Assembly: GCA_900551385.1 (NCBI GenBank)
Contig: URVS01000018.1
Location: forward strand, 1 to 12,674
Source of the DNA: an uncultured Mollicutes bacterium
GTDB taxonomy: Bacteria > Bacillota_I > Bacilli_A > RFN20 > CAG-449
Direction: 5' to 3'
Length of the DNA stretch: 12,674 bases
In this document: one piece after another, positions 1-7,811 of the stretch
How the letters are laid out: the number at the start of each line of letters is the position of its first letter
Numbering within the stretch: the first letter of the stretch is position 1
Program-made: the position numbers and the translations under genes
The notes under the pieces: model-generated
Told to the model about the DNA's origin: nothing
The model's database searches: none
The model's input: only the letters and a program-made list of their open reading frames with translations

Positions 1-1
1 A

Positions 2-3000
2 AAAGATGGTGGAAAATTATTTGATGCATTTACACCAGATAAAGAATATCTTACTGAAGATGGTAAAGGTGATTCAAAAAAAATTGTTAAAGCACATGAA
101 GATTTAGCAAAACAAATTCAAGCAGAAGGAACTGTATTATTAAAAAATGTTAATAATGCTTTACCTTGCCCAACTACAACTACTAACAAAACTAAAGTAT
201 CTTTGTTTGGCGTTCGTAGTTCAAGTACAATTACTGGTGCATTTATAGGACATAAAGCAGCTGGTAATAATCAAACTATTCATTTCGATGAAGCATTTGA
301 ACAAGCAGGATATGAAGTAAACCCAGTATTAAATGAAGCATATGAAAAATATATTAAAACAAAACAAACTGGTAGAATGGCTTTATTAGCTGAAAACGAT
401 TTCCCATATATGGGTATGTATGGTAAAATGGCTGGAATTAGTAAATTCCAAACATTAGAAGCAAGCAGTGAAGATTTAATCGCACAAAATAGTGATGCTA
501 TTACTTCAATTGATAGTTATAACGATTTAGGTGTTGTCGTTCTTGGAAGAGCAGCTTCTGAAGGTGTTGACTGGGAAAAAGGTGATAAATGTGATCCTAG
601 TGAAGGAATCACTAATCCAATGCAAATTACATTAAAAGAAAAAGCAATGATTAAACTTGCTAAAGAAAAATGTAAAAAAGTCATTGTAATTATTAATGCT
701 GTTAACCAAATGGAAATTCAAGAATTAGCAGATGATCCAAATATCGGTGCTATTTTATGGATGGGTATTGGTGCTAACTATGCTCCAAAAGCTGTTGTTG
801 ATATTATAAGTGGTGCTACAAATCCATCAGGACATTTGAGTGACATTTATGCAACAAGTAGTTTAAGTGCTCCTGCAATGATTAACTATGGTGATTATTC
901 TTATACAAATAAAGACCAAGTTATTAAACGTTCTAAAGGTACTGGACAAAAATATGTTATTGAAGCAGAAAATATTTATACAGGATATAGATATTATGAA
1001 ACTCGTTATGCTGATTATGTAAACGATTTAGGAAATGCTAGATCTAATGCAGGTTCTTCTTATACAGATGGTAATTGGGAATATAGTAAAGAAGTAACTT
1101 ATGGATTTGGATATGGTTTAAGTTATACTACTTTCTCACAAGAAATTATTGGAAAACCAACTCTTAAACATGATGGTCATAATTTTGTATTTGATTTTAA
1201 AGTAAAAGTTACAAATACAGGAAATGTTAAAGGAAAAGATGTTGTTCAAATTTATGGACAAGCACCTTATACTGATTATGATAAAGAACATAATGTTGAA
1301 AAGAGTGCAATTCAATTAGTAGCATTTGATAAAACTGAAAATCTTGAACCTGGCAAGAGCCAAACTTTAAATATTCAAGTTGATATGCAAAATTTAGCAA
1401 GTTGGGATTCAACAGCTAAAAATGGTAATGGTTCATATATTTTAGATGCTGGTATGTATTCATTTGCAATTGGTAATGGAGCACATGATGCATTAAATAA
1501 TGTTTTAGCAGCTCAAGGCGTTAAAGCAAATAATGAAAATAAAATGACTGCTAATGGTGATGCATCAAAAGTATATCAACATACTTATAACACAAAAAAT
1601 AACACACCAGATGAAGATACATTTAATGTTTCAAAAAGTGGAACAACAGTTAAAAATTCAATTGAATATGCTGATCCAAACTTCTTTAAAAAAGATTCTG
1701 TCAAATATTTATCAAGAAATGATTGGCGTGGAACATGGCCTTTAGAATATACAGATTATACTGCAGAACCACAAATGATTGAATTAATTAATGGTAAAAC
1801 ATATGTTGTTAAAGACAATGATGATGTATCAGATATTTTATTTAATCAAGAAGGTAATGATAAATATCTTAATTTAAAAGGTGCTAAATATAATGATGAA
1901 GCATGGGATAAATTACTTAACCAATTAGATTTAACTCAAGCTGTTGAATTCATTGTTCATGGTAATAGAGACTATTTAGCAATGGATTCTGTAGGTTTTA
2001 TTGCAGGTAAATTTACAGAAAATGGTCCTAATGGTGTTGGAGATCGTGCTTTTAAAACATTATCATATAACAACTATGGTGAAACAGTTCCACAATGGAA
2101 AATTGCTGATACAGATGAAAATGCTAAATTCGAAATGACTGTTTTCCCAAGTGGACCAGTTATGGGTGCAACATTCAATCCTCGTTTAGCTTATGAACAA
2201 GGAAGATTAATGGGTAATGATGCATTATTTGTTGGTTTACCAATTTTATGGGGCCCATCAATGAATACTCATCGTACAGGATATAATGGTAGAAATATTG
2301 AATATTATTCAGAAGACCCAGTTTTAACTGGAACAATTGGTATGGAATATAGTATTGGTGCTTTAGATAAAGGCTTAATTGCTGCTCCTAAACATTTTGC
2401 TTTCAATGATCAAGAAACAAATAGATCCGGGGTATCTCCATATTTAACTGAACAAAGAGGAAGAGAAATCGAATTAAGAGCATTCCAAATTGCTTTTGAA
2501 GCTACAAAATATGATACAAATGAAAGAGATGCTGGTTTACTTGGTGTTATGACATCATTCTCAAAAATTGGACCAGTTGAAGTAACATGTTCTAAAGGAT
2601 TATTAACTGATATATTAAGAGGCGAATGGGGATACAAAGGGTATATTGTTAGTGACTTAGAAGATGATACAGATTTCTTACCACAAGCTTTATATGCTGG
2701 TATTACTAGCTTCGATTCAACTGCTAAATTAGATGCATTAAATACTGATAAATATAATAACTTTACTGTTGATAAAATCAAAAAAGATGCATCAATATTA
2801 AAGAATATTAAAGAAGCTGTTCATTGTAATTTATGGGTATTAACTCAAAGTAACTATATGAACATGGTTGATGTAAACAGTGAATATGTTGATACAATGA
2901 CTTGGTGGAGAGCTACTTATATTGCTGTTGAGGCAACATCAGCTACAATAGCAGGATTATGTCTAGCATTAACTGTATTAACATCAATTCTTGATAAAAA

Positions 3001-3016
3001 GAAAGGACGTAATTAA
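2..3016 (+). CDS. Glycoside hydrolase family 3 enzyme, permuted domain order, membrane anchored (5' partial)
   Basis: The gene enters from the left edge; the reading frame is open from base 2 and 1004 residues are visible. It should cleave beta-linked glycosides (beta-glucosidase or a related activity) at the cell surface. Domain order, counted from the first visible codon: GH3_C with the signature EGTVLLKN (42-49) and a candidate acid/base Glu in ASEGVD (Glu187); a fibronectin-III-like domain (about 400-470, VTNTGNVKGKDVVQIYG); the family motif LSRNDWRGTWP; then the (beta/alpha)8 barrel with GRNIEYYSEDP, KHFAFNDQETNR and the nucleophile Asp885 in GYIVSDLED. Usual GH3 enzymes have the barrel first, so this one is permuted, an order known in some Ruminococcus and Butyrivibrio beta-glucosidases. 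A C-terminal hydrophobic segment (bases 2903-2992) followed by DKKKGRN anchors it. The usual DGP motif reads NGP. Codon usage is visibly less AT-rich than in the following genes. A TTG at 203 is internal and not the start. Exact substrate is unknown. Confidence 0.93.
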   Translation, partial: KDGGKLFDAFTPDKEYLTEDGKGDSKKIVKAHEDLAKQIQAEGTVLLKNVNNALPCPTTTTNKTKVSLFGVRSSSTITGAFIGHKAAGNNQTIHFDEAFEQAGYEVNPVLNEAYEKYIKTKQTGRMALLAENDFPYMGMYGKMAGISKFQTLEASSEDLIAQNSDAITSIDSYNDLGVVVLGRAASEGVDWEKGDKCDPSEGITNPMQITLKEKAMIKLAKEKCKKVIVIINAVNQMEIQELADDPNIGAILWMGIGANYAPKAVVDIISGATNPSGHLSDIYATSSLSAPAMINYGDYSYTNKDQVIKRSKGTGQKYVIEAENIYTGYRYYETRYADYVNDLGNARSNAGSSYTDGNWEYSKEVTYGFGYGLSYTTFSQEIIGKPTLKHDGHNFVFDFKVKVTNTGNVKGKDVVQIYGQAPYTDYDKEHNVEKSAIQLVAFDKTENLEPGKSQTLNIQVDMQNLASWDSTAKNGNGSYILDAGMYSFAIGNGAHDALNNVLAAQGVKANNENKMTANGDASKVYQHTYNTKNNTPDEDTFNVSKSGTTVKNSIEYADPNFFKKDSVKYLSRNDWRGTWPLEYTDYTAEPQMIELINGKTYVVKDNDDVSDILFNQEGNDKYLNLKGAKYNDEAWDKLLNQLDLTQAVEFIVHGNRDYLAMDSVGFIAGKFTENGPNGVGDRAFKTLSYNNYGETVPQWKIADTDENAKFEMTVFPSGPVMGATFNPRLAYEQGRLMGNDALFVGLPILWGPSMNTHRTGYNGRNIEYYSEDPVLTGTIGMEYSIGALDKGLIAAPKHFAFNDQETNRSGVSPYLTEQRGREIELRAFQIAFEATKYDTNERDAGLLGVMTSFSKIGPVEVTCSKGLLTDILRGEWGYKGYIVSDLEDDTDFLPQALYAGITSFDSTAKLDALNTDKYNNFTVDKIKKDASILKNIKEAVHCNLWVLTQSNYMNMVDVNSEYVDTMTWWRATYIAVEATSATIAGLCLALTVLTSILDKKKGRN

Positions 3017-3018
3017 TT

Positions 3019-3486
3019 ATGTTAGAAAAAATTAAAAAATGCGGTTTATGTTTCTATATTAGTCTTATTGCACTTGTTCTTATTTTTGTCTCTATGATAC
3101 TTGCTATTTCAAGTTCTACAAATCTTGGATATAGTATTGATGAACTTCCTTTAATTGTAACATTTTCAATTATTTCAATTCTTTGTATAATTGGATCAGC
3201 ATTATTATCATTTAAATTTAAAAATGATGCTCTTGCATATGTTCCTTTACTAGTTGCTATGATTTTATCTGGAATATGCTTTATGTTTGTCATTTCATCA
3301 AGAACTTATTTAATGGGAACATTATGGTTTACTAAACTTGATGAATCAAATCAATATGCTGTTGCAGCAATGAATACAGGTGCACCATCATTTGTTATGT
3401 ATTTTATTAGTATGGTTATTTTATCTATAGCATCATTCTTCAATTTATCTAAAAATGATAAAGCTGTAGAAAATACTAATAATTAA
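3019..3486 (+). CDS. Small four-helix membrane protein linked to GH3
   Basis: This 155-aa protein is not recognised as a named family. It has four clear hydrophobic segments at about residues 12-31, 43-65, 71-92 and 123-141, so it is an integral membrane protein; a loop between helices 3 and 4 (TYLMGTLWFTKLDESNQ) contains aromatic and acidic residues. The ATG lies two bases after the GH3 stop codon, and its ribosome binding site (AAAGGA, 3002-3007) is inside the end of the GH3 gene, so the two are almost certainly cotranscribed and perhaps translationally coupled. A strong terminator follows. The pairing suggests a partner or anchor for the membrane-bound GH3 enzyme, but that is inference from position only. 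Confidence 0.85.
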   Translation: MLEKIKKCGLCFYISLIALVLIFVSMILAISSSTNLGYSIDELPLIVTFSIISILCIIGSALLSFKFKNDALAYVPLLVAMILSGICFMFVISSRTYLMGTLWFTKLDESNQYAVAAMNTGAPSFVMYFISMVILSIASFFNLSKNDKAVENTNN

Positions 3487-3518
3487 TGTTTTATTGATAA
3501 CATCATAAAATAATTGTT

Positions 3519-3564
3519 AAAAGGGTTATATACTCATTAATGGGTATCTAACTCTTTTTGTTTT
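3519..3564 (+). terminator. Intrinsic terminator of the GH3 operon
   Basis: Bases 3519-3536 pair with 3541-3558 in an 18-bp stem containing one T/C mismatch (3529/3548) and two G-T wobbles, closing a TTAA loop. It is followed by TTTTTGTTTT. The left arm begins with AAAA, so it could also act weakly on the other strand. Confidence 0.9.
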
Positions 3565-3625
3565 AAAATTAATTGCTATGTTTTATAATTCTATATTATA
3601 AAAAAGAGATAATTATATAAACTAA

Positions 3626-3654
3626 TTGACTTTAAATATTTTTATTAATATATT
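3626..3654 (+). promoter_or_regulatory. SigA-type promoter of the lipoprotein operon, giving a leaderless mRNA
   Basis: A -35 box TTGACT (3626-3631) and a -10 box TATATT (3649-3654) are separated by exactly 17 bases; each matches the consensus at 5 of 6 positions. The predicted transcription start is about 3660-3662, which coincides with the ATG at 3662, and no Shine-Dalgarno sequence precedes that ATG. A second, weaker TATAAT at 3584-3589 has no good -35 box and could give a longer leader. Confidence 0.65.
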
Positions 3655-3661
3655 ATTAACT

Positions 3662-4960
3662 ATGAAAAAGAATAGAATTATTTATATCCCACTAATATTA
3701 TCTTTTGTATTAAGTGGTTGTAATCAAACAGAAAAAAAAGAAACTCCTATTGTAAACGCGATTAATGATTTAAAAGGTAATTTAACTATTACTGGTAATT
3801 ATAATCAAACAGCTTATTATGAAGAAAATGAAATTAAAAGTTCAAGTGAATTATTAACTTTTAAATTTTTAAATGATGAAAAAAAATCGCGTTATAATTC
3901 CATTTCAAGTGAAAATGAAATTGTTAAAGAAAATATTTATTTGATGGGTGAAGATGGATATACATATACTCCATTATTAAATTATAAAAATGAAGTATTC
4001 CTTAACCAAATGTATGATGAAGATGAAAATCCAATTAATTTTTTAATTAATTATGGTAATCCTTTTGAATTATTAACTCAAGATTTATTAACTCAAGGTG
4101 AAAGCATTAATGAATATGTTTTGAATTTAACTTTTGCTAATCAAATATATGCATATTTTACTGAAACTAATAATTATGTTGAAGAAGCTATATTAGAAAT
4201 AGAAAATAATAATTTTGTTTCTTTAAATTTTAAAGTTGCTTCTTATGAAGGATATCTAGAATATGAAGGTCAAAATGTTAGAGTGAAAGTTGATGAAGAA
4301 TTGTTATTAAATTTTACAGATTATAATAAAACTTCATTTACAATTAATGAAAGTACTAATGAAAATAAAGAATTACATGATGCATTTATTGATTTAGGTA
4401 ATAATTATACTTTAAAAATGACTAGACATACTTCTACTGCTGAAGATTATATATCTTATTTTTATTTCACAGGGGAAGAAGCATATTTGCAACATCGCGA
4501 AGGCGATGAAAGTATGAAATATGATAAATGGTTTAAATTAGATAAATCAAATCCTAATGATAAAAATTATTATGAATATAAATTTAATAAAGATTCACAA
4601 AGCTGGACAGGTAAATCTGATGGTAGTGAAGAAAGTAGTATAACTACTAATTATGAAGATTTTTTACCTAAATTTAATGAAATATCAAGTAATTTATTTG
4701 TTAAAAATGGTTCAAAATATGAAGCTATGAATAAAGCAGTTGGCTCTATTGCTCAAGCAATTTGCCCTAAAGATTATCAAGGTTATACAAATTTTGAAGA
4801 TAATGCTGGAGATAAAGTCGAAATTACTTTATTAAATGGTGAACTTAATAAAATTGTTATGCATACTCAATATGAACAATTTACTGCTGTTTTTGAATAT
4901 GAATATACTTTTGAAATTTTAAATATTGGAGAAACAAAATTACCAAGTTTTGTTAAATAA
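3662..4960 (+). CDS. Surface lipoprotein, beta-rich, probably two repeated domains
   Basis: This encodes a 432-aa lipoprotein of no recognised family. The N-terminus is a type II signal peptide: MKKNR, a hydrophobic stretch and the lipobox LSGC with Cys20 as the lipidated residue. An upstream TTG at 3626 is in frame but is part of the -35 box and would put 12 odd residues before the signal peptide, so the ATG at 3662 is chosen. The mature protein is rich in alternating polar/hydrophobic strands, acidic, and has few Cys. Two halves (about 40-235 and 240-432) appear to share a pattern: a short acidic strand ending in N-N or N-G, a long strand pair, and a final T-S-F or L-P-S-F. This resembles LolA/LppX-like lipid-binding sandwiches, but that is only an impression. 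It precedes the Big_2 lipoprotein by 11 bases. Confidence 0.85.
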   Translation: MKKNRIIYIPLILSFVLSGCNQTEKKETPIVNAINDLKGNLTITGNYNQTAYYEENEIKSSSELLTFKFLNDEKKSRYNSISSENEIVKENIYLMGEDGYTYTPLLNYKNEVFLNQMYDEDENPINFLINYGNPFELLTQDLLTQGESINEYVLNLTFANQIYAYFTETNNYVEEAILEIENNNFVSLNFKVASYEGYLEYEGQNVRVKVDEELLLNFTDYNKTSFTINESTNENKELHDAFIDLGNNYTLKMTRHTSTAEDYISYFYFTGEEAYLQHREGDESMKYDKWFKLDKSNPNDKNYYEYKFNKDSQSWTGKSDGSEESSITTNYEDFLPKFNEISSNLFVKNGSKYEAMNKAVGSIAQAICPKDYQGYTNFEDNAGDKVEITLLNGELNKIVMHTQYEQFTAVFEYEYTFEILNIGETKLPSFVK

Positions 4961-4961
4961 T

Positions 4962-4966
4962 GGAGG
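4962..4966 (+). promoter_or_regulatory. Shine-Dalgarno site that sets the start of the Big_2 lipoprotein
   Basis: GGAGG lies 5 bases before ATG 4972. An earlier ATG at 4960 overlaps the stop codon of the previous gene and runs through this site, so it would have no binding site of its own; ATG 4972 is therefore the start. Confidence 0.85.
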
Positions 4967-4971
4967 CTATT

Positions 4972-7434
4972 ATGAAAAAGAAATTATTAAGTGCGTTAAT
5001 GTTGTTTGCTTCTTTTGGTGTTATTTCAACATTAACTAGCTGTAATCACATTATTGAATTAAATTCTAAAGCAGAAGTTAAACTTACTTTAGAAGATGTA
5101 GAAAATAAAACATTAGAGGTTGGTGAAACTCTTACATTAAATTTAAAAGTTGAAAACACTAATAAAAAAGCTACTTTTGTTAGTTCAAATGAAGAAGTGT
5201 TAACTGTTAATGAAAATGGAGTAGTTGAAGCTAAAAGTGTTGGAAGTGCAAAAATATATGCTTTAATTCAAGATGAAAAAGAATTAAAAAGTAATTCACT
5301 TGAATTTAATGTTTTAGCTAAATCAGATATTAAAGTAACATTAGATGTTGAAACACCTATGTTGATTGTTAATGATACATTTGATTTAAAACCTACTATC
5401 ACAGGAAATATTAATAATTATCCAGTTAATTATATTTCTAGTGATACAACTGTAGCTTCTATTGATAATAGTGGAAAAATTACTGCTTTAAAAGAAGGCA
5501 AAACAAAAATAAGTGTTGTTATTAAAAATATAGAAAGAGCATCAATCGAATTTAATATATTTAATTCTTATGTTCCATGTGAAAATATATCTTTAAAAGA
5601 AAAACAAATTTTCTTATCTATAAACGAAGAATATGAAGTTAATCCAGTTTATAGCCCAATGAATTCAATTAAAGGATTTACTTTAACTAGTGAAGATACT
5701 GAATCAGTAAAAGTTGAAGGAAATAAAATTATTGGTTTAGAAGAAACTTATAGTCCAGTTAAAGTGACCATTACTAGTGGTAATGCTACTTTTGAATTAT
5801 TAGTTACAGTTGTAGATGGAGAAAATGCTAAAATAATTGAAGAAGTTAAAGCAAAATTAGATACAAGTCTTTCTTTAGAGCCAACTTTAGCTAAAGATGG
5901 TAATTTAACTGTTTCAAAATTAAATGAACAAAATGAAGAAACATCTAAAAAGGTATATGATTTTGAAGTTTATAACGATAATAAAACAAGTACTATTTAT
6001 ACAGATAATGGTTTTGTAAATAGATATACTGCTGCAATAGAAGGTAATATATTTGTAAATAGTATTGAAACAAAAACTAATGATGGATTTACTTTTGATG
6101 ATTTTGCTAATAAAAAAATTGGTGATAATTCTGGTGAAATGAAAGAAGAAAATGCTCTTAAACAAGCTAATTTACCAATAGTAGGTGGATCATTACCAAA
6201 TGGATTATCAAAATATATTAAAAATAATTATTTCAATTATAACAAATATGATACTAGTGGATATTTTGATGTTGCAAATTATTCTAAAAATGGAGAAATA
6301 TATACTTTCAATGTTACTCAAGAAGATAAATATAATAAAAAAATAATGTCTGCAACCATTGAATTTGATGATGGTTTAATTAAATCATTTACATCAACAA
6401 TTACTTCATATACTAATTATGATGATAAAAATATTAACTTTGAGTTTTTTGAAACAGAAAAAGTAACTGCTACAATGAATAAAGGTACAAAAGAAAAATC
6501 AACTTCTTTACCAGATTTTTCAAAATTAATATGTACTAATTTTGAACTTAAATTTTTAAATAAAGGTGAAGCAAAGACTGAATTTAGTGTTGGTGATGTT
6601 GTTTCTATTGATATAAAGGGTGAACCTTCAACATATAATAGTAAATTTGATCCAATTAATATTAAATTAAGTAGCCCAAGTGTTGCTAGATATAATACAA
6701 CTAAACATACATTAACGTTAATGAAGGAATGTAATGAATTAAAAATAACTGCTTCAACATTTAATGTTACTAAAGAATATACATTAAAAATTAATGCTTT
6801 ACCTGTTAAAAGTTTGTCTATTGAATCAAGTGAAATGGGCTTAGCAAATAATACTATTTCTGGGAAAATTAATGTTAATCCATCCAAAGCAAGTTCTGAT
6901 TTAGAATATGAAATAATAAGTGGTGATAAAACTAAAGTTAATATTGTTTCTAATCCAGGAACAACAAATAATGCTCCATCATTTAAATTTACTGCTACTG
7001 AAGCTAATAAATATACATTAAAAGTTACTGATAAATTAACTAATGTTTCTACTACAAAAGATATTACTATTTTTGAAGATAGTGATGAAGGAATTATTAA
7101 TTTAATTAAAGCATGTAATATTACTTCTGATAATGAATATTTATCTAATTTCAATTTAACATTTGATAGTGAAAATACAGGTACAATTAGCTTTACTTAT
7201 AATATGGAAGATAAAAATAGTAGTCGTACCAATTTAGATTTTAATCAAAAATTTACAATTAGTAATAAAACAATTTCATTAGATCCATCTTCAACAACAC
7301 ATTATATTGATACATTTGAATTTGATACTAATCTTGATGGATCAAAAGATTATTCTACATTAAAATTGAAATGTCATAATAGTAAAACAGATTTAACAGA
7401 AAATTCAATTATATTAAGCTTAAATTTAAAATAA
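4972..7434 (+). CDS. Large lipoprotein with bacterial Ig-like (Big_2) domains
   Basis: This encodes an 820-aa surface lipoprotein. A signal peptide (MKKKLL, hydrophobic core) ends in the lipobox LTSC with Cys24. Three Big_2-like Ig domains follow: about 35-120 (SSNEEVLTVNENGVVEA), 124-198 (SSDTTVASIDNSGKITALKEG) and a degenerate one at 201-285. Residues 287-513 form a non-Ig region ending in LPDF that resembles the C-terminal half of the preceding lipoprotein. Two further Ig-like stretches at about 520-610 (SSPSVARYNTTKHTLTL) and 612-703 lead to a beta-rich end (705-820). Big_2 domains are common in adhesins and surface carbohydrate-binding proteins; no catalytic motif is seen here. The gene shares its operon with the lipoprotein before it and ends at a terminator, so the two may form one surface complex. 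The ligand is unknown. Confidence 0.88.
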   Translation: MKKKLLSALMLFASFGVISTLTSCNHIIELNSKAEVKLTLEDVENKTLEVGETLTLNLKVENTNKKATFVSSNEEVLTVNENGVVEAKSVGSAKIYALIQDEKELKSNSLEFNVLAKSDIKVTLDVETPMLIVNDTFDLKPTITGNINNYPVNYISSDTTVASIDNSGKITALKEGKTKISVVIKNIERASIEFNIFNSYVPCENISLKEKQIFLSINEEYEVNPVYSPMNSIKGFTLTSEDTESVKVEGNKIIGLEETYSPVKVTITSGNATFELLVTVVDGENAKIIEEVKAKLDTSLSLEPTLAKDGNLTVSKLNEQNEETSKKVYDFEVYNDNKTSTIYTDNGFVNRYTAAIEGNIFVNSIETKTNDGFTFDDFANKKIGDNSGEMKEENALKQANLPIVGGSLPNGLSKYIKNNYFNYNKYDTSGYFDVANYSKNGEIYTFNVTQEDKYNKKIMSATIEFDDGLIKSFTSTITSYTNYDDKNINFEFFETEKVTATMNKGTKEKSTSLPDFSKLICTNFELKFLNKGEAKTEFSVGDVVSIDIKGEPSTYNSKFDPINIKLSSPSVARYNTTKHTLTLMKECNELKITASTFNVTKEYTLKINALPVKSLSIESSEMGLANNTISGKINVNPSKASSDLEYEIISGDKTKVNIVSNPGTTNNAPSFKFTATEANKYTLKVTDKLTNVSTTKDITIFEDSDEGIINLIKACNITSDNEYLSNFNLTFDSENTGTISFTYNMEDKNSSRTNLDFNQKFTISNKTISLDPSSTTHYIDTFEFDTNLDGSKDYSTLKLKCHNSKTDLTENSIILSLNLK

Positions 7435-7448
7435 AAAATTTTGTTAAT

Positions 7449-7483
7449 AATGGCAAGTCTTTAATGATTTGCCATTTTCTTTT
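7449..7483 (+). terminator. Intrinsic terminator of the lipoprotein operon
   Basis: AATGGCAAGTC (7449-7459) pairs with GATTTGCCATT (7466-7476) in an 11-bp stem with one G-T wobble and a 6-base loop, followed by TTCTTTT. Confidence 0.88.
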
Positions 7484-7496
7484 ATTTGAAATAATA

Positions 7497-7502
7497 TATA
7501 AT
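7497..7502 (+). promoter_or_regulatory. Candidate -10 box for the Fmt-C-like gene
   Basis: A perfect TATAAT lies 24 bases before the ATG at 7521, between the upstream terminator and the ribosome binding site. No convincing -35 box is found 16-18 bases upstream, where the terminator T-run sits, so the promoter is likely but not certain. Confidence 0.45.
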
Positions 7503-7520
7503 AAAAGTAGGTGGTAATAA

Positions 7521-7802
7521 ATGACAGATTTTTCTCAAAAAATTGATTTAAAAAAAGATATTGAAACAACTTATTTAGGTAAAACATTAATTTTACATAA
7601 ATGTTTTTCTTATCATGGACCAATAACTATGCAATATATTCCTTATGGAGGTATACAATCTGTATTTCATAATAATATAATTATTCATGTAAAAGATGGA
7701 TATATTTCATGTAAAAATGTTACTTATGATGGAATTAAAATGTCTAATAAAAAATTTATAGATATGTTTGAAGATTTGGTAAATACAGTTTTACCATGTT
7801 AG
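7521..7802 (+). CDS. Free-standing protein resembling the C-terminal domain of methionyl-tRNA formyltransferase
   Basis: This small protein (93 aa) has a good ribosome binding site, AGGTGG, 6 bases before the ATG. From residue 19 on it follows the layout of the Formyl_trans_C domain of Fmt: a strand like GKTLILHKC (Fmt: GQPVKVWKA), then a glycine-led strand (GGIQSVFHN), a hydrophobic strand with a DG turn (IIIHVKDGYISCKNV) and the closing motif DGIKMSNKKFID (Fmt: AGKKAMSAQDLL). The N-terminal formyl-transferring domain is absent, and the upstream DNA is a terminator, so this is not a broken full-length fmt in place. In Fmt this domain contacts tRNA, so an RNA- or nucleotide-binding role is possible; catalysis is not expected. 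The match was made by eye and could be wrong. The stop codon overlaps the next gene's Shine-Dalgarno site, so both are one operon. Confidence 0.6.
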   Translation: MTDFSQKIDLKKDIETTYLGKTLILHKCFSYHGPITMQYIPYGGIQSVFHNNIIIHVKDGYISCKNVTYDGIKMSNKKFIDMFEDLVNTVLPC

Positions 7803-7811
7803 GAGGAAAAT

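Noticed and set aside
203..205. TTG as a start codon for the GH3 enzyme
   Set aside because: The frame is open back to base 2 and the conserved GH3_C motif EGTVLLKN lies upstream of it, so the gene begins left of the window.
2410..2781. Minus-strand open frame of 123 codons inside the GH3 gene
   Set aside because: It is antisense to the most conserved part of the GH3 catalytic barrel and has no independent support.
3581..3603. Perfect 9-bp inverted repeat TTTTATAAT / ATTATAAAA
   Set aside because: It consists only of A and T in a region where such palindromes are expected by chance, and it has no T-run or clear operator position.
6417..7154. Minus-strand open frame of 245 codons inside the Big_2 lipoprotein gene
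   Set aside because: It lies fully antisense to a well-supported lipoprotein gene, has no ribosome binding site or family match, and arises because the plus-strand codons rarely contain TTA or CTA in that register.
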